Shown: in pieces, positions 17,474 through 26,431 of the stretch | Position numbering within the stretch: position 1 is the first letter of the stretch | How the letters are laid out: every line of letters begins with the position of its first letter | DNA from: Firmicutes bacterium UBA2058 | Lineage (GTDB): Bacteria; Bacillota; Clostridia; Tissierellales; Sedimentibacteraceae | DNA: 58,283 nt | Assembly (NCBI GenBank): GCA_002332905.1 | Contig: DDAM01000071.1 | Coordinates: 1 to 58,283, forward strand | Reading direction: 5' to 3' | Notes under the pieces: generated by a model | What the model was told of the DNA's origin: nothing | Database searches by the model: none | Seen by the model: the letters and a program-made list of their open reading frames with translations, nothing else | Made by a program: the position numbers and the translations under genes

Positions 17474-18769
17474 TTATAATCCTTCTCGCATTTTCTTTCT
17501 TCGCTTTTTTCTTTTTTGTTTTATAACATAAACTCTAATTTTATTGTAGATTCTTAAAGTCAATACTGCTATAAGAATAGCAATAATTATTTTTAGCAAT
17601 GTTGGTAACTTTGAAACATCGTTACTTTTATTATTCTTATTAGTGTTTTTTATTGATGAAACTGACATTGTTGATATAATATCTGTACTACCAACAACTT
17701 TATTATCTATTTTATATTCTAGCTTACCTAAGGAATCTCCCTTTTTAATAGGTAGAGAAATATCAAATATCTTTACATCGGTTTTTATATCCGGAGTAGT
17801 TCCTTTTTCTACAATAATACTTACATTATTTTTTGTTACAAGAGGTAGTTTTTCTGAATTTTCTAAAACATCTAAATCTTGAACAAATTCATTTGCTTTA
17901 ATCATATTTTTTACTTCAAAATTATCAAACCCGTAATTTAATAGGTTATGAGTATCTGTATATACATCAGTACCTGATCCATTTAGTACTATTGCTACAA
18001 GTTCAATGCCACTTTTTTCAACATATGATATCAAGCAATTACCTGCTTCAGGTGTATAGCCTGTTTTAACTCCAGCAGCACCTTCATATTCTCTAGTGAC
18101 CCATTTATTATTTACTAAAATATAACTTGGAGATGTATTTAGAAGTAAGTTGTTTGTAGTTATAATAGCTCTTGGTTCTTTCTTATTGGTTGCAGGTATT
18201 TCATATCTAGGAGTTTTTATAATCTCTCTAAAAGTTTCGTTTTTCATAGCATATGTGACTATTTTAGCTAAATCTGCTGCGGTAGTGTAGTGATTTTCGT
18301 CATGTAAACCGTGTGGATTAGCAAAATGAGTGTTTGTTGCTCCTATTTCCTTTGCTTTTTTATTCATTAGCTTTACAAAACTTTCTATGTCACCGCTATA
18401 ATGTTTAGCTATAACAGATGCAGCATCATTTGCAGAAGGAAGTATAAGAGCATATAGTAAATCCTTAAGCGTTAACACTTCACCAGGCTCTAAAGCTATG
18501 TGACTACCATAAATTTCATATGGGGTGTCCTCATCTACAGTAATTTTATCATCTAGATTGCCAAGCTCTAATGCTATTGCCGCGGTCATAATTTTTGTGA
18601 TACTTGCTGGATACATTTTTTGGTTAGCTTTACTCTCATACAATGTAGCTTGTGTATTTAATTCAAAAAGCAATGCTGCTCCACAATTAGTGGTTACTGC
18701 ATAAACCGGTGTAATATTTAACGAAATAAAAAGAATGAATATTAAAAAGGTTATGAATTTTTTTAGCAT
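17474..18769 (-). CDS. D-alanyl-D-alanine carboxypeptidase (PBP5/DacF-like)
   Basis: An S11-family penicillin-binding protein that trims the terminal D-Ala from peptidoglycan stem peptides. The catalytic motifs are all present: SITK (Ser56-Lys59), SAN (Ser112-Asn114) and KTG (Lys235-Gly237). An N-terminal signal peptide (FITFLIFILFISLNITPVYA) is followed by the catalytic domain, a beta-rich C-terminal domain and a C-terminal helix (LKIIIAILIAVLTLRIY) with a basic tail, so it is anchored by the membrane at its C-terminus. The ATG follows AGGAG on the minus strand. It stands alone. Confidence 0.92.
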   Translation of the reverse strand: MLKKFITFLIFILFISLNITPVYAVTTNCGAALLFELNTQATLYESKANQKMYPASITKIMTAAIALELGNLDDKITVDEDTPYEIYGSHIALEPGEVLTLKDLLYALILPSANDAASVIAKHYSGDIESFVKLMNKKAKEIGATNTHFANPHGLHDENHYTTAADLAKIVTYAMKNETFREIIKTPRYEIPATNKKEPRAIITTNNLLLNTSPSYILVNNKWVTREYEGAAGVKTGYTPEAGNCLISYVEKSGIELVAIVLNGSGTDVYTDTHNLLNYGFDNFEVKNMIKANEFVQDLDVLENSEKLPLVTKNNVSIIVEKGTTPDIKTDVKIFDISLPIKKGDSLGKLEYKIDNKVVGSTDIISTMSVSSIKNTNKNNKSNDVSKLPTLLKIIIAILIAVLTLRIYNKIRVYVIKQKRKKRRKKMREGL

Positions 18770-18901
18770 TATTAACTCCTAATTTGTGTGTTATGTCGAA
18801 TAAAGAATTTTAAGTTTAGAATGAAGAAAAATTATTATAGTTAAGTTTTACCTCATAAAGAGTATTATAGCAGAAAAAAAGCAAAATTAAAATTAAAAAT
18901 T

Positions 18902-18930
18902 TTGTAATTTTTTAGTTTTTTGTGTATAAT
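18902..18930 (+). promoter_or_regulatory. Promoter of the comEA-sel region
   Basis: TTGTAA at 18902-18907 and TATAAT at 18925-18930 have a 17-bp spacer. The position fits transcription of comEA. Confidence 0.55.
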
Positions 18931-19021
18931 GTATTTAGTGTTATAAGTGTTAATATATATGGGGGTAAGAGTTAAAGATATTTTGAGTATTTAATGAATA
19001 TATAATCGCATGGGGGTATAT

Positions 19022-19651
19022 ATGAATAAGGATATATATAAGAAGGGGCTTGTTTTACTGGCAATAATTGTTATTGCATTAATAACTGTTTTTGGTTATA
19101 TAATAGGTGAAAACAATAATGAAGCTATATTGCCAAATGAGGAAGAACAAGATATTGCAGAAAATAAAGAAGATGAAGAAAATGTCCAAGAAATATCTAC
19201 AATATTTGTAGATATAAATGGTGCTGTCAAAAATCCTGGAATATATGAATTAAATGAAGGTAAGAGGGTAAATGATGCAATTGATGCCGCTGGTGGGTTT
19301 ACAGAAGATGTAAATGCCGATTATGTTTCAAAACATATAAATAAGGCTAGGATTTTACAAGATGAAGAAAAATTATATATTCCTAAAATTGGTGATGATG
19401 TTAATTCTATTGAAGTAAATAGTAATCTAAACAATGACGAGAATATTAATACATCTACTGGTAAAATTAATATAAATACTGCAACTAAAAATCAATTAAT
19501 TACTTTAAAGGGCATAGGAGAAGCCTTTGCTCAGAGAATTATTGAGTATAGACAGGATAAAAAATTTAGTAGTATAGAAGATATAAAAAATGTTAAAGGT
19601 ATTGGAGACAAAACCTTTGAACAAATAAAAGATTATATAACTGTAGAATAA
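19022..19651 (+). CDS. comEA: ComEA-like DNA receptor (SLBB and helix-hairpin-helix)
   Basis: ComEA is the membrane-anchored receptor that binds double-stranded DNA during transformation. The sequence shows one N-terminal helix (about residues 9-28), an acidic linker, an SLBB-like domain (IFVDINGAVKNPGIYELNEGKRVNDAIDAAGG), and C-terminal helix-hairpin-helix motifs (INTATKNQLITLKGIGEAFAQRI and IKNVKGIGDKTFEQI). I chose the ATG at 19022, preceded by GGGGGT; the earlier ATG at 19010 overlaps that ribosome site. comEB/comEC are not nearby in this window. The gene is followed, after a hairpin, by selD. Confidence 0.88.
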   Translation: MNKDIYKKGLVLLAIIVIALITVFGYIIGENNNEAILPNEEEQDIAENKEDEENVQEISTIFVDINGAVKNPGIYELNEGKRVNDAIDAAGGFTEDVNADYVSKHINKARILQDEEKLYIPKIGDDVNSIEVNSNLNNDENINTSTGKININTATKNQLITLKGIGEAFAQRIIEYRQDKKFSSIEDIKNVKGIGDKTFEQIKDYITVE

Positions 19652-19667
19652 TTTCATTATTTTTATG

Positions 19668-19708
19668 ATGCCGCTACAATGTCTCGAAGTGTCGAGACTA
19701 CGTGGCAT
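19668..19708. repeat. Nested hairpin between comEA and selD
   Basis: The inner stem 19681-19687/19692-19698 is perfect. Outer arms 19668-19674/19702-19708 (one G-T pair) form a second stem across an internal loop. There is no T-run, so it may not terminate and the sel genes could be read through from comEA. Confidence 0.55.
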
Positions 19709-19722
19709 AATTGGAGGTTAAA

Positions 19723-20766
19723 ATGAGTACAAAAGAAATTAAATTGACACAAATGACAAAAACTGCAGGCTGAGCAGCTAAGATAGGTCCTGAGACCCTT
19801 GCACAAGTTTTGTGCAAATTACCTAAATTTAAAGATGATAATTTAATAGTTGGAATAGAAACTTCTGATGATGCAGCTGTTTATAAAATTACTGAAGATA
19901 TTGCAATGATACAAACTGTAGATTTTTTTACTCCTGTAGTTGATGATCCATATATTTTTGGACAAATTGCAGCAGCAAATTCACTCAGTGATGTGTATGC
20001 TATGGGCGGGGAGCCTAGGCTTGCCTTAAATATTATAGGATTTCCAAATTGCTTAGATCCTTCTGTTATGGCTGATATATTAAGCGGTGGTGCATCTAAG
20101 GTCATTGAGGCTGGAGCTACCTTAGCTGGTGGTCATTCCATAGAGGATGACGAGCCAAAATACGGTTTATGTGTTACAGGTTTTGTTAATCCAAACAAAA
20201 TACTTAAAAATTACGGTGCAAAACCAGGAGATGTTTTAATATTAACAAAGCAAATTGGCTCGGGTATTATCAATACTGCAATAAAGGCTGATATGGCTTC
20301 AAAAGAAATAATCGATGAAGCAATAACTGTTATGACATCTTTAAATAAAAAAGCAAAAGAAGTTATTGAAAACTATAATATCAGTAGCTGTACTGATATT
20401 ACAGGCTTTGGACTTATTGGACATAGTATAGAAATGGCTGAAGGAAGTAATGTTACATTTGAAATTAATGTTAATGATGTACCTATTATTTCTAATGTAA
20501 TTGAATATGCTGAGATGGGCTTAGTACCGGCTGGTGCATATAAAAATATGGATTATTTTAAGGGCAAAGTTGAATATAATAATGTAGATGAATCATATAT
20601 AGATTTATTATTCGACCCACAAACCTCAGGTGGATTACTTATTAGCGTTAGTGAAAATGAAGCTGAAAAAATTATTAATGATATGAAAGTTAAAGAGCTT
20701 GATACAAAATTTGCTGTAATTGGTAGGGTTGTTGAAAAGAAAGAAAAATTTATACACCTAAAATAA
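19723..20766 (+). CDS. selD: Selenide, water dikinase, with in-frame selenocysteine codon 17
   Basis: SelD makes selenophosphate from selenide and ATP, the Se donor for tRNA-Sec. The true start is the ATG at 19723 after TTGGAGG: 16 codons lead to TGA at 19771-19773, then the frame stays open to 20766. Reading TGA as Sec gives TAGUAAKIGPETLA, where Sec17 sits at the catalytic Cys/Sec position; a Lys follows three residues later, as in the family. Downstream motifs match (IGIETSDDAAVYKI, TDITGFGLIGHS, DPQTSGGLL). The product is 347 residues. It is followed by selA and selB, and the genome also has tRNA-Sec, so the TGA is a decoded codon rather than a mutation. Confidence 0.95.
19771..19817 (+). 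promoter_or_regulatory. Probable bacterial SECIS region of selD
   Basis: After the TGA, a hairpin pairs GGTC at 19786-19789 with GACC at 19794-19797 around CTGA, 12 bases from the TGA, the usual distance for a bacterial SECIS. A second hairpin (19799-19806 with 19810-19817, perfect, three-base loop) follows. The first is the better SECIS candidate. Confidence 0.55.
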
Positions 20767-20787
20767 TTAATTGAAGAGGATAGTGTA

Positions 20788-22185
20788 ATGGATAAAAATA
20801 TTTATTTTAGAAATATTCCAAAGGTTGATATTTTAATAGACGATGAGAGAATAAAAAACTTAATAGAAAATAACGATAGAGAGCTTGTTATAGATATTAT
20901 AAGAGAAAAAACTGATGAGCTAAGAGAATTTATTTTTAACAGCAGTTCTGAAAATGAAATAACTAGTAAAATTAAAAGCTTAATTGATGATATAGTTGTT
21001 AAGTTCAAAAAAACTACAGCCTTAAATATGAGAAAGGTTATAAATGGTACAGGAACAATACTTCATACTAACCTAGGAAGAGCAGTAATATCTGAAAAAA
21101 TTGCAGATAGGTTAAAAGAAATTGTTACAGGATATTCTAACCTTGAGTATGATATTGAAAAAGGTGAGAGAGGTGAAAGATATTCTCATTTTGAAGATAT
21201 TGTATGTAGAATAACAGGCGCAGAAGCTGCGATGGCTGTTAATAATAATGCAGCTGCAGTTATGCTTATATTAAGTACAATGGCAAAAAATAAAGAGGTT
21301 ATAGTATCAAGAGGAGAGCTAGTTGAAATTGGTGGTTCTTTTAGAGTACCAGATGTTATGGCTCAAAGCGGTTCATCACTAGTTGAAATAGGTACAACTA
21401 ATAAAACGCACCTAAGAGATTATGAAAATGCCATAACTGAAGAAACAGCTGCACTTTTAAAGGTTCATACAAGCAATTATAAAATAGTTGGGTTTACTGA
21501 AAGTGTTTCAATAAAGGAATTATCAGACCTTAGCAAAAAACATAATATCCCTTTGATAGAAGATATAGGCAGTGGAGTTTTAATTGATCTTAGCAAATAT
21601 GGATTAACCTATGAGCCTACTGTTCAGGAGTCGATAAAAAACGGTGCTGATGTTGTATGCTTTAGCGGAGATAAGCTTTTAGGTGGTCCTCAGGCAGGTA
21701 TAATAGTAGGTAAAAAAGAGTACATTAATAAAATGAAAAAAAATCCATTAACAAGAGCTATAAGAATTGATAAGTTTACTGCTACAGCATTAGAGGCTGT
21801 TTTTCATGAATATATTGATGAAGAAAATGCTATAAAAAATATACCAGTGTTAAACATGATAGTTAAGGATATTGAAGAGGTTAATAAATTAGCTAATTTA
21901 TTATATGATAAAATTAAACCAGCACTTAACAGTGCCGACATTCAAATTGAGGACTGTTTATCCCAAATTGGCGGTGGTTCGTTACCATTAGAAAGAATAA
22001 ACAGTAAGTGTATTGCTATAAAGCCAAATAATATTACTACAGCATTATTAGAAAAGAGATTAAGATATTCAGCGATACCAGTTATAATTAGAATTGCTAA
22101 TGATAAAGCTATAATAGATTTAAGAACTATAAATGAATCTGAAATAGATATATTGTCAAATAGTATAATAAATGCTTTAGGTTAG
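20788..22185 (+). CDS. selA: L-seryl-tRNA(Sec) selenium transferase
   Basis: SelA is the PLP enzyme that converts seryl-tRNA(Sec) to selenocysteyl-tRNA with selenophosphate. The family core is present: VINGTGTILHTNLGRAVIS, LEYDIEKGERGERYSHFE and the PLP lysine near Lys296 in CFSGDKLLGGPQAG. The 465-residue length is normal. It lies 21 bp behind selD with an upstream GAGGAT ribosome site, so both are in one operon. Confidence 0.95.
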   Translation: MDKNIYFRNIPKVDILIDDERIKNLIENNDRELVIDIIREKTDELREFIFNSSSENEITSKIKSLIDDIVVKFKKTTALNMRKVINGTGTILHTNLGRAVISEKIADRLKEIVTGYSNLEYDIEKGERGERYSHFEDIVCRITGAEAAMAVNNNAAAVMLILSTMAKNKEVIVSRGELVEIGGSFRVPDVMAQSGSSLVEIGTTNKTHLRDYENAITEETAALLKVHTSNYKIVGFTESVSIKELSDLSKKHNIPLIEDIGSGVLIDLSKYGLTYEPTVQESIKNGADVVCFSGDKLLGGPQAGIIVGKKEYINKMKKNPLTRAIRIDKFTATALEAVFHEYIDEENAIKNIPVLNMIVKDIEEVNKLANLLYDKIKPALNSADIQIEDCLSQIGGGSLPLERINSKCIAIKPNNITTALLEKRLRYSAIPVIIRIANDKAIIDLRTINESEIDILSNSIINALG

Positions 22186-22202
22186 AGTTATTGAAAGGGA
22201 AA

Positions 22203-22230
22203 AGAGTGAAGAAAAGACATTCTTCACTCT
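22203..22230. repeat. Hairpin between selA and selB
   Basis: A perfect 11-bp stem (22203-22213 with 22220-22230) encloses six bases. It has no T-run and is followed by the selB ribosome site. It shares the AGAGTGAAGA arm with the hairpins near 7578. Confidence 0.55.
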
Positions 22231-22246
22231 ATAATGGAGAGTAAAT

Positions 22247-24187
22247 ATGAAGAATATAATTGTAGGAACTGCAGGTCATATTGACCATGGTAAAACGACA
22301 TTAATTAAAGCCTTAACAGGTAAGGAAACTGATAGGTGGGAAGAAGAGAAAAAGCGTGGAATTACAATTGACTTAGGCTTTGCTTATTTTGATTTACCTA
22401 ATAAAAATAGAATAGGGATTATTGATGTTCCGGGACATGAAAAATTCATAAAAAACATGCTTGCTGGTGTTATTGGTATGGATTTAGTTTTGCTTGTAAT
22501 TGCAGCAGATGAAGGAATAATGCCACAAACAGAGGAGCATATTAATATACTTAATTTACTTGGAATTAAAAATGGTATAGTTGTATTAACAAAATGTGAC
22601 TTAGTAGATTCTGATTGGTTGGAGCTTGTTAAGGATGATATAAAGGATGAGCTTAAGGATACTTTTTTAAGTAATTCGCCAATGATAGAGGTTTCTTCTG
22701 TTACTAGACAGGGATTAGATAAGCTAATTGAGCTAATACAAAACATGACAAGTGATACCATAGGTGACACTGTAGGTGTCACCATAAAAGAAAGAGACAT
22801 TAATACTATACCAAGGCTGCCAATAGATAGAGCCTTTACTATTTCAGGGTTTGGCACTGTAATAACTGGAACACTTATATCAGGGCAGATAAAAAAGGGT
22901 GATGAGCTTGAAATCTATCCTATAAATAAAATCTGTAAAGTTAGAAACATTCAGGTACATAATGCGGATGTAGACACTTGCTATGCAGGCCAAAGAGCCG
23001 CAATAAATCTATCTAATATAAAAAAATCTGAACTTTACAGAGGCTGTGTTATTGCTCCGATAAATAGTATGAAAAACACTATGATGCTTGATGTAAAAAT
23101 AAATTTACTCAAATCTTCAAAGCGTATTGTGGAAAACAGAAGCAGATTACACCTATATACAGGAACAAGTGAAATTTTGTGCAGAATTGTTTTACTAGAC
23201 AAGGAACAATTGACTCCAGGAGAAAGCTGCTATGCTCAGCTTAGACTAGAGGAAGAGGTTGCTGTAAGAAGAGGAGATAAATTTATAGTAAGATTTTATT
23301 CGCCTATGGAAACTGTAGGTGGTGGAGAAATTATCGAGCCTGTACCACTTAAAAAGACTAGAGCAGATGATAAATTAATTGAGGATTTGAAGGTTAAGGA
23401 ACAAGGCTCTCACACAGATGTTATAGAAAATATAATAAAAGAAAACAGTGCCATAATTCCATCTATAAATGAGCTTGCTAAAATTACTGCTATGTCTATT
23501 GAGGAAATAAACATTAATGTCACTGAACTTGAAAAAGAAAATAAAATAACAGTATTTAAGCTTAAAAACGATATGTATATTTGGCATAAATCTTATGAAA
23601 ATGACATTGAAAGAAAAATAGTAAAATATATAGAAGAATTTCATAAGAAAAATCCATACAAAAATGGAATAAAAAAATCAGAGATAAAAAGCAAATATTT
23701 TAGTAAAATAAAACAGAATGTTTTTGACGAAATAATTAATAATATGATTTCAAATAACCTATTAAGTCAAAGTGGTGACTTCTTAAGTATAGTTGGTTTT
23801 ACAATCAAAATAGATGATAAATACAATATAATTAAAGGAAAGACAGAAAAATTAATTGCTTCATCAGAATACAATTTTGTTAAGTTAAGTCAAATACTAG
23901 AGCTTGATAATGATAAAGTGAGCTGTGAAGATATTTTAACAACAATGATGGAAGCTGGAGAAGTAATAAAGGTAGCAGATGATACTTTTTCATCAAGCAG
24001 TATAATTAATACAGCTAAATCATTATTAGTAGAATATTTGCAAAAAAATAATAAAATTTCTGCTGCTGAATATAGAGATTTACTAAATACAAATAGAAAG
24101 AGTGCGATTACACTTCTTGAGTATTTCGATAATTGTAAAATTACTAAACGATCTGAAAATGATAGAGTTTTAAACAAGTTAAATTAA
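22247..24187 (+). CDS. selB: Selenocysteine-specific elongation factor SelB
   Basis: SelB delivers Sec-tRNA to the ribosome at UGA codons followed by a SECIS. The GTPase domain has GHIDHGKT (P-loop from about residue 10), DVPGHEKFIKNM and TKCDLVDSDW. EF-Tu-like domains II and III follow, and the C-terminal 250 residues form the winged-helix region that binds the SECIS RNA. The protein has 646 residues, as expected. The start follows a ribosome site 7 bp before the ATG at 22247. It closes the selD-selA-selB operon. Confidence 0.95.
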   Translation: MKNIIVGTAGHIDHGKTTLIKALTGKETDRWEEEKKRGITIDLGFAYFDLPNKNRIGIIDVPGHEKFIKNMLAGVIGMDLVLLVIAADEGIMPQTEEHINILNLLGIKNGIVVLTKCDLVDSDWLELVKDDIKDELKDTFLSNSPMIEVSSVTRQGLDKLIELIQNMTSDTIGDTVGVTIKERDINTIPRLPIDRAFTISGFGTVITGTLISGQIKKGDELEIYPINKICKVRNIQVHNADVDTCYAGQRAAINLSNIKKSELYRGCVIAPINSMKNTMMLDVKINLLKSSKRIVENRSRLHLYTGTSEILCRIVLLDKEQLTPGESCYAQLRLEEEVAVRRGDKFIVRFYSPMETVGGGEIIEPVPLKKTRADDKLIEDLKVKEQGSHTDVIENIIKENSAIIPSINELAKITAMSIEEININVTELEKENKITVFKLKNDMYIWHKSYENDIERKIVKYIEEFHKKNPYKNGIKKSEIKSKYFSKIKQNVFDEIINNMISNNLLSQSGDFLSIVGFTIKIDDKYNIIKGKTEKLIASSEYNFVKLSQILELDNDKVSCEDILTTMMEAGEVIKVADDTFSSSSIINTAKSLLVEYLQKNNKISAAEYRDLLNTNRKSAITLLEYFDNCKITKRSENDRVLNKLN

Positions 24188-24219
24188 GCAAACTTATTTC
24201 ATTTAAATAAGTTATACAC

Positions 24220-24248
24220 TTGACAAAAGGCTTAGCAAAAGGTACTAT
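24220..24248 (+). promoter_or_regulatory. Strong promoter upstream of the response regulator
   Basis: TTGACA at 24220-24225 and TACTAT at 24243-24248 are 17 bp apart. A hairpin (24191-24199 with 24205-24213) just before it lacks a T-run and may weakly separate the sel operon from this gene. Confidence 0.65.
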
Positions 24249-24316
24249 ATATAAAAGTGTATTTTTTGTAATAAAAATATTAAGAAATTTTAAAATTAGT
24301 CTTGGGGGAGAGTAAA

Positions 24317-25006
24317 ATGAAGGTGTTATTAGTTGATAATGAGCTTATATCAGTAAAAAATCTCAGATATAGTTTAGAGCAGGATGGATATGAGATAGTG
24401 TCCGTAGCTGATGGTATGAGTGCCTTAAAAATAATTTCTAATGATGAATTTGATATTATAATACTAGAGCTAGTTTTACCAGATATTGATGGGCTTGAGG
24501 TTTGTCAAAGAATCAGAGAAAAATGCAATACACCTATAATTTTATTAACTTCCAAATGCGAAGATATGAATAAAATACTTGGATTAGAGTATGGTGCTGA
24601 TGATTATGTAACAAAACCATATAACATTCTAGAATTAAAAGCTAGAATTAAAGCAATTTTGAGAAGAACAAAGTTTAATAACCAAAAAACAAATGAACAA
24701 ACTATATTAGCTGATGACTTTGTTATCAACACATTAGGACGTAAGGTAAGTATAAATAATAAAGAAATAAACTTAACAGCTAAGGAATTTGATTTACTTT
24801 TATTGCTCGCTACAAATCCCGGTAGGATATATTCCCGTGAAGAGCTTCTAGAAATAATATGGGGGTATGAGTATTTTGGTGATTTAAGAACTGTAGACGT
24901 TCATATTAGACGACTAAGAGAAAAAATTGAGAAAAAATCTGAAAACTATGAGTACATACTTACAAAGTGGGGTTCAGGATACTATTTTAGAAATAATAAC
25001 AATTAA
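24317..25006 (+). CDS. Orphan OmpR/PhoB-family response regulator without phospho-acceptor Asp
   Basis: A 229-residue protein with a receiver domain and a winged-helix DNA-binding domain (LTAKEFDLLLLLATNPGRIYSREELLEIIWGYEYFGDLRTVDVHIRRLREKI). In the receiver the usual phosphorylated Asp is Glu51 (IIILELVLPDIDG) and the acidic pair is Asp7-Asn8 rather than two acids; Lys in DDYVTKPYN and Thr in LLTSK remain. It may therefore act without phosphorylation. I chose the ATG at 24317 after GGGGGAGAG; an upstream TTG is unlikely. No sensor kinase adjoins it. It has its own strong promoter and lies between selB and tRNA-Sec. Targets are unknown. Confidence 0.9.
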   Translation: MKVLLVDNELISVKNLRYSLEQDGYEIVSVADGMSALKIISNDEFDIIILELVLPDIDGLEVCQRIREKCNTPIILLTSKCEDMNKILGLEYGADDYVTKPYNILELKARIKAILRRTKFNNQKTNEQTILADDFVINTLGRKVSINNKEINLTAKEFDLLLLLATNPGRIYSREELLEIIWGYEYFGDLRTVDVHIRRLREKIEKKSENYEYILTKWGSGYYFRNNNN

Positions 25007-25041
25007 AAAAAATTCACAAAATTTTACAGTTGATTATATCT

Positions 25042-25070
25042 AAGACATATGATAACATATCATATGTCTT
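25042..25070 (+). repeat. Perfect hairpin upstream of tRNA-Sec
   Basis: Arms 25042-25053 and 25059-25070 pair perfectly around a 5-base loop. With no T-run after it, it could be a weak terminator of the regulator gene or an operator. TTGATT/TAACAT hexamers overlap it and might form the tRNA-Sec promoter. Confidence 0.45.
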
Positions 25071-25089
25071 GGGTATATGAATAAAATAT

Positions 25090-25187
25090 GGGAGTAGATG
25101 GGTGCTGGTGTGCCCCCTGGTCTTCAACACCAGTTGTTGGGCGTTAATAGCGTCCTAGGTGGGTTCGATTCCCACATATTCCCGCCA
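25090..25187 (+). tRNA. selC: tRNA-Sec (anticodon UCA)
   Basis: A 98-base tRNA with encoded CCA. The anticodon stem 25117-25121 (CTGGT) pairs with ACCAG, enclosing a seven-base loop with TCA at 25124-25126. The T-arm GTGGG-TTCGATT-CCCAC and an extended acceptor (GGGAGTAG paired with ATATTCCC, seven of eight pairs) and a long variable arm are features of tRNA-Sec. It decodes the UGA in selD and others. It is followed by a terminator. Confidence 0.95.
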
Positions 25188-25228
25188 AAAAATAATATAT
25201 CAACTAATTAATTTTAATAAAAAATTTC

Positions 25229-25255
25229 AAGAACAGTGTAATACTGTTCTTTTTA
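25229..25255 (+). terminator. Terminator after tRNA-Sec
   Basis: Arms 25229-25237 and 25243-25251 pair perfectly around GTAAT, followed by a T-run. It lies 41 bp after the CCA. Confidence 0.8.
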
Positions 25256-25392
25256 CTTTTATTTTATACTAGTTCAAATTTTATATTTTGTAAACAAAAA
25301 TATGGTAGGTAAAAACATCTTTATTAATATAAATATTTAATTAATATTAATATTTATTAAAGGAAAATGTGCTAAAATGATAATATACATTC

Positions 25393-25421
25393 TTGAAAAA
25401 GTTATGTAGATAATATATAAT
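25393..25421 (+). promoter_or_regulatory. Promoter of the Usp-like gene
   Basis: TTGAAA at 25393-25398 and TATAAT at 25416-25421 with a 17-bp spacer, 142 bp upstream of the ATG. The remainder of the gap 25256-25562 is AT-rich and shows nothing else. Confidence 0.6.
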
Positions 25422-25562
25422 GTTAGTGAATTTATAAGTTGTAAAAACAAGCATTAATAACTTAGGTAATTCAAAACAATATTATAATAATATTATTTAA
25501 GAACAATTAACTAATTTGTTGGGAAATTTGAACGTCATAGTCCCTACATATAAGGAGAAAAT

Positions 25563-25934
25563 ATGCAAAATAATATAATGGTTTGTGTGACGCAACAAAA
25601 GACTTGTGAGAAACTTATAAGAATTGGGTATGAGATTTATTCAAGAGCTGATAATGCAACACTATATGTTATACATGTTGTAAATGAAAATGATAAACTT
25701 TTGTTTAATTTAAGCGATGGGGATGCCTTAGAGTACTTATTTGAAATAACTAAAGAATTAGGTGCTGACTTAGTAATAAAAAGATCTAAAGATGTAATTA
25801 AAACTTTAGTAGATTTTGCATCAGAAAAAGAAATATCACATATTATATTAGGAAGTGCAACAGATATTACAGCTACAAAGAATTTCGAGCAAAAATTAAG
25901 AAGAAAATTACCAGATATAGAATTCGTTATATAA
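25563..25934 (+). CDS. Universal stress protein-like nucleotide-binding protein
   Basis: The 123-residue sequence begins NIMVCVTQQKTCEKLIRIGYEIYSRADNATLYVIHVVNEND, matching the UspA-like domain seen in KdpD sensor proteins. The end, SEKEISHIILGSATDITATKNFEQKLRRKL, carries the Usp-type GxxxxxxxxxxG(S/T) type phosphate-binding area in reduced form. It has its own promoter and is 19 bp upstream of a DUF1232 protein. The role is likely a small signalling or potassium-linked protein; ligand unknown. Confidence 0.75.
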   Translation: MQNNIMVCVTQQKTCEKLIRIGYEIYSRADNATLYVIHVVNENDKLLFNLSDGDALEYLFEITKELGADLVIKRSKDVIKTLVDFASEKEISHIILGSATDITATKNFEQKLRRKLPDIEFVI

Positions 25935-25953
25935 ATGTTATGAAGGTTTTTTT

Positions 25954-26256
25954 ATGAGGATAGGTTTAATTTTTAAATTTTTATTTGATAAAAATATTCC
26001 ACTAAGAGAAAAGTGGTGGATTATATTACCTGCAATTTATATTTTAAGTCCCATAGACTTAATTCCTTTTCCTATACTTGGATTTTCAATCATAGACGAT
26101 TTAGTTGTATTATTGTTTTTACTTTCTATGGTTAAATCTAAGACCCAAAAATACTACGGGACACAGAAACAGGATGATTCAATAAAGAAAGATATAAAGG
26201 ATAAAACCATAATTGAAGATGTAGATTATGAAGTTGATTATGATGAAAGAGAATGA
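25954..26256 (+). CDS. DUF1232 (YkvA-like) membrane protein
   Basis: The 100-residue protein holds WWIILPAIYILSPIDLIPFPILGFSIIDDLVVLLFLLSMV, which has the YILSPIDLIP motif defining DUF1232, predicted to be two short membrane helices. A charged C-terminal tail of 35 residues follows. Start is the ATG after AAGG. It is likely co-transcribed with the preceding gene and is ended by a strong terminator. Biochemical function is unknown. Confidence 0.85.
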   Translation: MRIGLIFKFLFDKNIPLREKWWIILPAIYILSPIDLIPFPILGFSIIDDLVVLLFLLSMVKSKTQKYYGTQKQDDSIKKDIKDKTIIEDVDYEVDYDERE

Positions 26257-26283
26257 TTGATAATTAAATGTGTGAAATTAGGG

Positions 26284-26310
26284 GAGTTGCGTAGCAACTC
26301 TTTTTCTTTT
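26284..26310 (+). terminator. Terminator with GTA triloop
   Basis: Arms 26284-26290 and 26294-26300 pair perfectly around a GTA loop. TTTTTCTTTT follows at 26301-26310. Confidence 0.85.
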
Positions 26311-26431
26311 ACAAAGAAATAAATTGAATAGTTGATTAATACTTCGTTGGCATATATAATTGTTATTAAGGTTTTATTTTAGTATTAGTTGAATAATGAA
26401 TATTTTAACTAATAATGCAAGGAGAAAGTTA

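Noticed and set aside
19771..19773. TGA in selD as a nonsense mutation or pseudogene
   Set aside because: The codon is at the Sec/Cys site of SelD, flanking codons match the family, and the Sec machinery including tRNA-Sec is present.
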